Below, piece by piece: positions 49,901-61,900 of a stretch of 64,000 bases of DNA. Each line of letters opens with the position of its first letter. Positions within the stretch are counted from its first letter, which is position 1. Origin of the DNA: Liolophura sinensis. Lineage: Eukaryota; Mollusca; Polyplacophora; Chitonida; Chitonidae. The position numbers were made by a program, and so were the translations under genes. The DNA lies in assembly GCF_032854445.1 (NCBI RefSeq), contig NC_088295.1:2856501-2920500 (forward strand), written 5' to 3'. The notes beneath the pieces were generated by a model. That model did not search any database, was not told the DNA's origin, and saw only the letters and a list, made by a program, of their open reading frames with translations.

Positions 49901-52900
49901 GTTGCCTCCTGCCCATCTTGATATTTCCTGGAGTGTTTAGCACATTCATCTATGTATAACCTTGGATTTGGCACTTTAATCTTCAGGTGTGGCATTCAAA
50001 ATGTAATATGTCTATTTTTATTCTATTCATTGGGAAGCAACTATTGTTAATCTAGCTGTGAGGTGTTCGATATCAAATGCTATAATTGCAGGGTTAACAC
50101 GATAGTGTGTTTATACTGCTGTCAGTGTTCTATTACTGGTGCTAAGAAGAGAAAACCAAAGCACTAAAAAAACTTGTTAATTATGCCTGTAACCCTCACC
50201 TCTCACCTGAACATTGATACAGCAGAAACTTTTTAATTATGCCTGTAACCCTCACCTCTCACCTGAACATTGATACATCTAAGACTTGTTAATTATGCCT
50301 GTAACCCTCACCTCTCATGTTAAACCTCAGTCACTCACTCACTCACTCTCTCACTTCTCAACTGAACATCCATATAGGTACCTTTATTACTGCAATTCTT
50401 CTAATTTCTGGGACACCTGGTCTTCTCTTTTAAGCCAATAAACATGTAATTGTAGTAGGAATATTTAGTTTATTTTTTCACATGGTTAGTCCATCTAATG
50501 ATCACCATAAATCATATTTTTACTTTTCAAAGAAATTAGGAGACAAATGTACTTCTTTGCTTTCACCACTACTTATATCTGTCCCAACAATTAGAAGAAT
50601 TATGGTTGATAGTCCTGCATGAGCAGTAGCCCTTTGAATATTAGTGTGCCGACTATATATAATAAACAAATTGGACTGACCTCTAGCTACATACAGACCT
50701 TGAAAAAACATCTAAAATGTTCAAACAAAATATAGTTATAATAGCTGAGTGATCTGACACTTCCGCTCAATGATCAGTTTGAAATTTCTGTACTTCGCAC
50801 CAGCAACATGCTCTCTAATGTTTTCAATTCTTCTTGTTCTACTTTCAATCGTCACTTTGCTGGGTTTGAAATCTCCAGACCTGTATTCAGTGTGGCTTGG
50901 TTTTCTCAAATTACGGATGTCCAAATTTACGGCAGGAATGGAACCTCAGGTTGTTAACATTCACATTTTCACCCTAAAAAATAAAGACTCACTAAACCCT
51001 TAAACCTGTCTAAATTTTCCGCTACCTGTCTTCTGTCATAAATCTGTCAACATAATGATTGGCAGTCATTATGGATCATGTGCTTGTAACCATTTTCACA
51101 TACTTCTCTGACTACCGCATGTGTGTGTAACTGGGTTTCTGAGCAATAGACCAACACCCTACACCTTGTGCCCTGTACAAGTGCAGTTACAGTCACATTT
51201 TACACTTGGACCAACAGCCTATAGCTGGTGCCCTGTACAAATGCAGTTACAGTCACATTTTACACCTGGACCAACACCCTACAGCTGGTGCCCTGTACAA
51301 ATGCAGTTACAGTCACATTTTACACCTGGACCAACAGCCTACAGCTGGTGCCCTGTACAAATGCAGTTACAGTCACATTTTACACGTGGACCAACACCCT
51401 ACAGCTGGTGTCCTGTACAAATCCAGTTACAGTCACATTTTACACCTGGACCAACAGCCTACAGCTGGTGCCCTGTACAAATGCAATTACAGTCACATTT
51501 TACACGTGGACCAACAGCCTACAGCTGGTGCCCTGTACAAGTGCAGTTACAGTCACATTTTACACCTGGACCAACAGCCTACAGCTGGTGCCCTGTACAA
51601 GTGCAGTTAGAGTCACATTTTACACTTGGACCAACAGCCTACAGCTGGTGCCCTGTACAAATGCAGTTACAGTCACATTTTACACCTGGACCAACAGCCT
51701 ACAGCTGGTGCCCTGTACAAGTGCAGTTACAGTCACATTTTACACCTGGGCCAACACCCTACAGCTGGTGCCCTGTACAAATTCAAGTACAGTCACATTT
51801 TACACCTGGACCAACAGCCTACAGCTGGTACGTTGTACAAGTGCGGACACTGTCACACCTGGACCAACAGCCTACAGCTGGTGCCCTGTACAAATGCAGA
51901 CACAGTCAGATTTTACATCTGGACCAACAGCCTATAGCTGGTGCCCTGTACAAATGCAGACACAGTCAGATTTTACACCTAGACCAACAGCCTACAGCTG
52001 GTGCTATGTAAAAATGCAGACACAGTCAGATTTTACACGTGGACCAACAGCCTACAGCTTGTGCTATGTAAAAATGCAGACACAGTCAGATTTTACACGT
52101 GGACCAACAGCCTACAGCTGGTGCCCTGTACAAATACAGACACAGTCAGATTTTACATCTGGACCAACAGCCTATAGCTGGTGCCCTGTACAAATGCAGA
52201 CACAGTCACATTGTACACCTGGACCAACAGCCTATAGCTGGTGCCCTGTACAAATACAGACACAGTCACAATTTACACCCAGACCAACAGTGTACAGCTG
52301 GTGCCCTGTACAAATACAGACACAGTCAGATTTTACACCTGGACCAACAACCTATAGCTGGTGCCCTGTACAAATGCAGACACAGTCACATTGTACACCT
52401 GGACCAACAGCCTATAGCTGGTGCCCTGTACAAATGCAGACACAGTCAGATTTTACATCTGGACCAACAGCCTATAGCTGGTGTCCTGTACAAATGCAGA
52501 CACAGTCACATTGTACACCTGGACCAACAACCTATAGCTGGTGCCCTGTACAAATGCAGACACAGTCACATTGTACACCTGGACCAACAGCCTACAGCTG
52601 GTGCCCTGTACAAATGCAGACACAGTCACATTTTACATCTGGACCAACAGCCTATAGCTGCTGTCCTGTACAAATGCAGACACAGTCAGATTTTACATCT
52701 GGACCAACAGCCTATAGCTGGTGTCCTGTACAAATGCAGACACAGTCACATTGTACACCTGGACCAACAGCCTACAGCTTGTGCTATGTGAAAATGCAGA
52801 TACAGTCAGATTTTACACGTGGACCAACACCTATAGCTGGTGCCCTGTACAAATGCAGACACAGTCACATTTTACATCTGGACCAACAGCCTATAGCTGC

Positions 52901-55900
52901 TGTCCTGTACAAATGCAGACACAGTCACATTGTACACCTGGACCAACAGCCTACAGCTGGTGTCCTGTACAAATGCAGATAGAGTCAGATTTTACACGTG
53001 GACCAACAGCCTATAGCTGGTGTCCTGTACAAATGCAGACACAGTTACATTGTACACCTGGACCAACAGCCTACAGCTTGTGCTATGTAAAAATGCAGAT
53101 AGAGTCAGATTTTACACGTGGACCAACAGCCTACACCTGGTGCCCTGTACAAATGCAGACACAGTCACATTGTACAACTGGACCAACAGCCTACAGCTTG
53201 TGCCATGTAAAAATGCAGATACAGTCAGATTTTACATGTGGACCAACAGCCTACAGCTGGTGCCCTGTACAAATGCAGACACAGTCAGATTTTACATCTG
53301 GACCAACAGCCTATAGCTGGTGTCCTGTACAAATGCAGACACAGTCACATTGTACACCTGGACCAACAGCCTACAGCTGGTGCCCTGTACAAATGCAGAC
53401 ACAGTCACAATTTACACCCAGACCAACAGCGTACAGCTGGTGCCCTGTACAAATGCAGACATAGTCACATTTTACATCTGGACCAACAGTCTATAGCTGG
53501 TGCCCTGTACAAATGCAGATAGAGTCAGATTTTACATGTCGACCAACACCCTACAGCTGGTGCCCTGTACAAATGCAGACACAGTCAGATTTTACACCTG
53601 GACCAACAGCGTACAGCTGGTGCCCTGTACAAATGCAGACACAGTCAGATTTTACACGTGGACCAACAGCCTACAGCTGGTGCCCTGTACAAATGCAGAC
53701 ACAGTCAGATTTTACACGTGGATCAACACCCTACAGCTGGTGCCCTGTACAAATGCAGACACAGTCAGATTTTACACCTAGACCAACAGCCTACAGCTGG
53801 TGCCCTGTACAAATGCAGACACAGTCAGATTTTACACCTGGACCAACAGCCTACAGCTGGTGCCCTGTACAAATGCAGACACAGTCACAATTTACACCCA
53901 GACCAACAGCGTACAGCTGGTGCCCTGTACAAATGCAGACACAGTCAGATTTTACACCTGGACCAACAGCCTACAGCTGGTGCCCTGTACAAATGCAGAC
54001 ACAGTCAGATTTTACACGTGGACCAACAGCCTACAGCTGGTGCCCTGTACAAATGCAGACACAGTCAGATTTTACACCTAGACCAACAGCCTACAGCTGG
54101 TGCCCTGTACAAATGCAGATAGAGTCAAATTTTACACCTGGACCAACAGCCTACAGCTGGTGCCCTGTACAAATGCAGATAGAGTCAAATTTTACACCTG
54201 GACCAACAGCCTACAGCTGGTGCCCTGTACAAATGCAGATAGAGTCAAATTTTACACCTGGACCAACAGCTTACAGCTTTTGCATGGATATGCACGTTAA
54301 CATACCCGTAGTCATCATCATCATGTACCTCGGCTATCAATACATTACCTAAACATCTAGAAAATGAACTGATGGGTGTTTGTTATGAAATACCTTTGTT
54401 TTTATAGGCTGGATTGCTGTTGAGACTTTATGTTGTCACAGTGTCTCTGTGACTTCTGGCTCAAGTTCAGTATAATTGGATTGATACACATATGGATATT
54501 TTCTTCAGGGTTCCCTGATTTTCACTACAATGTAATCAGGTCTGAGGACCAAGCAGTTTGTCCATGAGTTAAATCAGCTGTTTGGCAATAAATGTAACTA
54601 TCAGTTAGTCCTAGGATTAAATGAGCTCTTAAATTAAGAGTTCAGGAAACAAGCAGTTAATCAAAAGTTTAACTGTCAGTCAAAGACTTAAATGAGCAGT
54701 TAGTCCAATGGTTAACCCAGCAGTTAGACAAAGAGTTAAACTAGCAGTTCGTCTAAGAGTTAAATTATCACTTAGTGTAAAAGTCCTTTGAACTAGATGT
54801 TAGTCCTGAATCAAGCAGTTAGACCTGAAACATGCAGTTAGTCCTGAAACAAGCAGTTAGTCCTGAAATGAGCAGTTAGTCCTGAAACAACCAGTTAATC
54901 CTGACACAGGCAGTTAGCACTGAAACAAACAGTTAATTCTGAAACAAGCAGTTAGTCATGAAACAAGCAGTTAGTCCTGAAACAGGCAGTTAGTCCTGAA
55001 ACAAGCAGTTAGTCCTGAAATGGACAGTTAGTCCTGAAACAGGCATTTAATCCTTAAACAAGCAGTTAGTCCTGAAACAGGAAATTAGTCCTGAAACAGG
55101 AAATTAGTAATGAAACAGGCAGTCAGTCCTGAAACAGGCAGTTAGTCTTTAAAGGAACAGTTTATAGTCCAAGGTTAAATGAAGAGTTAGCCCAAGTACA
55201 TGTATTAAACAAACAGGTGGTTCAAGGTTAAATAACTTTTATGTAGTTTCATTCTTTCTTTAATGAGCCTGAGTTGGGTTCATGATGGTGAGGTTTGGAC
55301 TTACTGGGATGCCTGGGATGAAATCAGATAAAATATCTGAATACTGGTAAAACAGCAGAAACAGATGTAGTCTTTTATAGCTTGCACACTAAATCATGCC
55401 TATAATCCCTTAATCTTTAATATAAAACATGATTCAAACAATTTATTTGCTTTTTCAGTGACTAACCATCATACACATGAATGACATATTTTCTGATGTT
55501 TGTTGTACACAGTATTAAATATCATAACACAAACATCAGATTTTTTGTTGTACAAAGTTCTTGTCCTGGTTGTTTGTTATGACCACTGAAAATGTCTTAT
55601 GTAATATGTCAGTATAATTGATTACAATAACATAGAGCCTATCAGCTTATGTGTGGAACTGTACAGGCCAGATACTGTCTACATGTCCACTGTCCAGCAC
55701 TGTAGCTTTATTGCTCTTTTGTTAAGCAGACTGTTTTGACTGACTTTGTTGTCTGGAATTTGCTTTCAGCATACTGGTGTTCCGATAGCCATGGTGTACA
55801 ACGAGATGATCTCAACAAGTATGTGTGACATGAAATCTCTCACTACTATCACAACACATCCTTGAGTGTCTGCACAGATTGGGTTATGTTTGGGACAGTG

Positions 55901-58900
55901 GCCGAGAACTAATAACACTACCATATACACACGCATGTCATCTGCTATCTGCTGTCTTTCTGATTATGTGTACATGTACTGTATTGATGAGTCCTCTCCC
56001 TATATACATGTACATGTACAGTTAGTATTGATGAGTCCTCTCCCTATATCATGTACATGTACAGTTAGTATTGATGAGTCCTCTCCCTATATTCATGTAC
56101 ATGTAAATTTAGTATTGATGATTCCTCTCCCTGTATCATGTACATGTACAGTTAGTATTGATGAGTCCTCTCCCTATATTCATGTACATGTACAGTTAGT
56201 ATTGATGAGTCCTCTCCCTATATTCATGTACATGTACAGTTAATATTGATGAGTCCTCTCCCTATATACATGTACATGTACAGTTAGTATTGATGATTCC
56301 TCTCCCTATATTCATGTACATGTACAGTTAGTATTGATGAGTCCTCTCCCTATATTCATGTACATGTACAGTTAGTATTGATGAGTCCTCTCCCTATATT
56401 CATGTACATGTACAGTTAATATTGATGAGTCCTCTCCCTATATACATGTACATGTACAGTTAGTATTGATGATTCCTCTCCCTATATTCATGTACATGTA
56501 CAGTTAGTATTGATGAGTCCTCTCCCTATATACATGTACATGTACAGTTAGTATTGATGAGTCCTCTCCCTATATCATGTACATGTACAGTTAGTATTGA
56601 TGAGTCCTCTCCCTATATTCATGTACATGTAAATTTAGTATTGATGATTCCTCTCCCTGTATCATGTACATGTACAGTTAGTATTGATGAGTCCTCTCCC
56701 TATATTCATGTACATGTACAGTTAGTATTGATGAGTCCTCTCCCTATATACATGTACATGTACAGTTAATATTGATGAGTCCTCTCCCTATATTCATGTA
56801 CATGTGCAGTTAGTATTGATGAGTCCTCTCCCTATATTCATGTACATGTACAGTTAGTATTGATGATTCCTCTCCCTATATTCATGTACATGTACAGTTA
56901 ATATTGATGAGTCCTCTCCCTATATTCATGTACATGTACAGTTAGTATTGATGAGTCCTCTCCCTATATTCATGTACATGTACAGTTAGTATTGATGAGT
57001 CCTCTGCCTATATACATGTACATGTACAGTTAGTATTGATTAGTCCTCTCCCTGCATACTTGTACATGTACAGTTAGTGTTGATGAGTCCTCTCCCTATA
57101 TCATGTACATGTACAGTTAATATTGATGAGTCCTCTCCCTATATTCATGTACATGTACAGTTAGTATTGATGAGTCCTCTCCCTGCATACTTGTACATGT
57201 ACAGTTAATATTGATGAGTCCTCTCCCTATATACATGTACATGTACAGTTAGTATTGATGAGTCCTCTCCCTGTATCATGTACATGTACAGTTAGTATTG
57301 ATGAGTCCTCTCCCTATATCATGTACATGTACAGTTAGTATTGATGAGTCCTCTCCCTATATTCATGTACATGTACAGTTAATGTTGATGAGTCCTCTCC
57401 CTATATCATGTACATGTACAGTTAATATTGATGAGTCCTCTCCTTATATCATGTACATGTACAGTTAGTGTTGATGAGTCCTCTCCCTATATCATGTACA
57501 TGTACAGTTAATATTGATGAGTCCTCTCCCTATATCATGTATATGTACAGTTAGTATTGATGATTCCTCTCCCTATATCATGTACATGTACAGTTAGTAT
57601 TGATGAGTCCTCTCCCTATATCATGTACATGTACAGTTAATATTGATGAGTCCTCTCCTTATATCATGTACATGTACAGTTAGTGTTGATGAGTCCTCTC
57701 CCTATATCATGTACATGTACAGTTAATATTGATGGGTCCTCTCTCTATATACATGTACATGTACAGTTAGTATTGATGAGTCCTCTCCCTATATCATGTA
57801 CATGTACAGTTAGTATTGATGGGTTCTCTCCCTATATACATGTACATGTACAGTTAGTATTGATGAGTCCTCTCCCTATATACATGTACATGTACAGTTA
57901 GTATTGATGAGTCCTCTCCTTATATCATGTACATGCACAGTTAGTGTTGATGAGTCCTCTCCCTATATACATGTACATGTACAGTTAATATTGATGAGTC
58001 CTCTCCCTATATTCATGTACATGTACAGTTAGTATTGATGGGTCCTCTCCCTATATCATGTACATGTACAGTTAGTGTTGATGAGTCCTCTCCCTATATA
58101 CATGTACATGTACAGTTAGTGATGATGAGTCCCCTCCCTGCATACTTGTACATGTACAGTTAGTCTTGATGAGTCCTCTTCCTATATATATCTGTACATG
58201 TACAGTTAGTATTGATGAATCCTCTCTCTGTGTACTTGTACATTATGTCAGTAGTGATTATGTCCTTTTGACCAGCTTGTCTAACTGTATCTGGCTACTT
58301 GACATACTGATTTGATAAGAAGTACACTTCCTCCATGATGCAGAGAGTAACCCCTCAGAATGACTCGCAGGTTAACAGTGAACAAGGAAGAATTGATATT
58401 GTCAGTGTTGATAAACTTATACTGTTGGCCCATATATATATATATATATATATATCAGTTGTGAGTAAAATTTTAGCATGCCAAGATTGACTAACACATT
58501 TTGTATTACTGTTAAACATGTATGTAGGCCTATATGTATGCCTATACATGATGATGAGAACATAGGCATTCAATAGACATAAAAGAAAACGAATTCTGAA
58601 AGACCACCATCATCTCGTCGTCCTGTTCTGCATTTTAGGAAGTTAAAAATGTCTAAATGTTGGTGCATAAATTCCTATGCTAGAAATCTGTCTAGCTTCC
58701 ATTCCCATGTAAAGGGAGGGTACTCTGTTGAAACTAGTGATACATATATTCAAGAGGTAAGTATGTTGTCATTACCCATACATGTATGCATGTCTCTATT
58801 ATAGGCTGATTGTGCTCTGAGCATTATAAACCTCAAAAGAAAAACTCAGATTTGTCTTTCCTTTATCCTACATGAAGAACAAAGTCAACCCATGGAAGAC

Positions 58901-61900
58901 AGCTCTCTTGGAGAGAGACCACCACCTCCTTGCCCTGGTGGAACCTACCCGGATGCCCCTAACCAGGAAAAGAGCACCCAGAGTATTTATATAGTAATGG
59001 ATAGGAATAGCACAGGTTTGTCATATGCTCTCTCATTTATTATGTCTCAGATTCCATAAGACTTATACTTTCTTATGTGATTGGTTTTTTATGCCATGCT
59101 ATAAATATTTTACTTGTAGAACAGCAGATAAGACTGATAGAAAAATCCCAGGGATTTAACAGTTACATTCATGATTGGCAGCTTTTCGTGGTTTTTGCAG
59201 CCACTGTTTGTCATAAATTGGTCGCACGCTGTATTCTCATTTTATCCAATGCCATGCCTTCATTATACTGTAAATGACCTAAAGTTTCATGCACAACGTG
59301 CACTGTAGAGGAAGGGATTATTGAGGTTAGGCCTACGTGGAAGTCACCTCATACTGTTATGTGGTGAACGATTGTCTGGTGTAAGTCACCTCATACCGTT
59401 ATCTGGTGAACGATTATCCGGTGTAAGTCACCTCATACTGTTATCTATCTGGTGAATGATTGTCTGCTGTAAGTCACCTCATACTGTTATCTGGTGAACA
59501 ATTGTCTGGTGGAAATCACCTCATACCTTTGTCTGATGAACGATTGTCTGGTGTAAGTCACCTCATACAGTTCTCTGGTGAATGATTGTCTGGTGGAAAT
59601 CACCTCATATCGTTGTCTGGTGAACGATTGTCTGGTGTAAGTCACCTCATACAGTTCTCTGGTGAATGATTGTCTGGTGGAAGTCACCTCATACCATTAT
59701 CTGGTGAACAGTTGTCTGGTGTAAGTCACCTCATACCGTTATCTGGTGAATGATTGTCTGGTGTAAGTCACCTCATACCGTTAGCTGGTGAACGATTGTC
59801 TGGTGGAAGTCACCTCATACGGTTCTCTGATGAATGATTGTCTAGTGTAAGTCACCTCATACTGTTCTCTGGTGAACGATTGTCTGGTGTAAGTCACCTC
59901 ATACCATTATCTGGTGAACGATTATCCGGTGTAAGTCACCTCATACTGTTATCTATCTGATGAATGATTGTCTGGTGTAAGTCACCTCATACGGTTCTCT
60001 GGTGAATGATTGTCTGGTGGAAATCACCTCATACCGTTGTCTGGTGAACGATTGTCTGGTGTAAGTCACCTCATACAGTTCTCTGGTGAATGATTGTCTG
60101 ATGGAAGTCACCTCATACCGTTATCTGGTGAATGATTGTCTGGTGTAAGTCACCTCATACCGTTAGCTGGTGAACGATTGTCTGGTGGAAGTCACCTCAT
60201 ACGGTTCTCTGATGAATGATTGTCTAGTGTAAGTCACCTCATACTGTTATCTGGTGAACGATTGTCTGGTGTAAGTCACCTCATACCATTATCTGGTGAA
60301 CGATTATCCAGTGTAAGTCACCTCATACTGTTATCTATCTGATGAATGATTGTCTGGTGTAAGTCACCTCATACGGTTCTCTGGTGAATGATTGTCTGGT
60401 GGAAATCACCTCATACCGTTGTCTGGTGAACGATTGTCTGGTGTAAGTCACCTCATACAGTTCTCTGGTGAATGATTGTCTGATGGAAGTCACCTCATAC
60501 CATTATCTGGTGAACAATTGTCTGGTGGAAGTCACCTCATACCGTTATCTGGTGAACGATTGTCTGGTGTAAGAACCTCATACTGTTATCTGGTGAACGA
60601 TTGTCTGGTGGAAGTCACGTCATACCGTTGTCTGGTGAACAATTGTCTGGTGTAAGTCACCTCATACAGTTCTCTGGTGAATGATTGTATGGTGGAAGTC
60701 ACCTCATACCTTTATCTGGTGAACGATTGTCTGGTGTAAGAACCTCATACTGTTATCTGGTGAACGATTGTCTGGTGGAAGTCACGTCATACCGTTGTCT
60801 GGTGAACAATTGTCTGGTGGAAGTCACCTCATACAGTTCTCTGGTGAATGATTGTCTGTTGTAAGTCACCTCATACTGTTATCTGGTGAACAATTGTCTG
60901 GTGGAAGTCACCTCATACCATTATCTGGTGAACTATTGTCTGGTGTAAGTCACCTCATACTGTTATCTGGTGAACGGTTGTCTGGTGGAAATCACCTCAT
61001 ACGGTTCTCTGGTGGACGATTGTCTGGTGGAAGTCACTTCATACCTTTATCTGGTGAACGATTGTCTGGTGTAAGAACCTCATACTGTTATCTGGTGAAC
61101 GATTGTCTGGTGGAAGTCACATCATACCGTTTTCTGGTGAACAATTGTCTGGTGGAAGTCACCTCATACAGTTCTCTGGTGAATGATTGTCTGGTGTAAG
61201 TCACCTCATACCGTTATCTGGTGAACAATTGTCTGGTGGAAGTCACCTCATACCATTATCTGGTGAACTATTGTTTGGTGTAAGTCACCTCATACTGTTA
61301 TCTGGTGAACGGTTGTCTGGTGGAAATCACCTCATACGGTTCTCTGGTGAACGATTGTCTGGTGGAAGTCACCTCATACCTTTATCTGGTGAACGGTTGT
61401 CTGGTGGAAGTCACCTCATACAGTTCTCTGGTGAACAGTTGTCTGGTGGAAGTCACCTCATACCATTATCTGGTGAACGATTGTCTGGTGTAAGTCACCT
61501 CATACCATTATCTGGTGAACAATTGTCTGGTGGAAGTCACCTCATACCGTTATCTGGTGAACGGTTGTCTGGTGTAAGTCACCTCATACCATTATCTGGT
61601 GAACGATTGTCTGGTGTAAGTCACCTCATACCGTTATCTGGTGAACAGTTGTCTGGTGGAAGTCACCTCATACTGTTCTCTGGTGAACGATTGTCTGGTG
61701 GAAGTCACCTCATACCATTATCTGGTGAACAATTGTCTGGTGGAAGTCACCTCATACGGTTCTCTGGTGAATGATTGTCTGGTGGAAGTCACCTCATACC
61801 GTTATCTGGTGAACGGTTGTCTGGTGGAAGTCACCTCATACCGTTATCTGGTGAATGATTATCTGGTGAGTGCCCTCAACATGCAACGAATTTGTGTACA

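Noticed and set aside
51121-54352. Plus ORFs of 296, 584, 247 and 279 codons (PGPTAYSWCPVQMQ repeats)
   Set aside because: They lie within an intron of the BCAP-like gene. All three frames are open because the 60-bp unit has no stop, and indels shift between frames without cost.
55975-58230. Hammerhead ribozyme, from the repeated tgatgagtcc
   Set aside because: tgatgagtcc resembles the hammerhead core, but no unit has the required GAAAC with a pairing stem II. The following bases (tctccctatat) cannot form it.
58641-58757. Possible exon between cattttag and gtaagt, reading SKCWCINSYARNLSSFHSH
   Set aside because: The donor is excellent, but no acceptor gives a reading frame compatible with the exons at 55770 and 58878. 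The joined frames hit stops. It could only be a cryptic exon.
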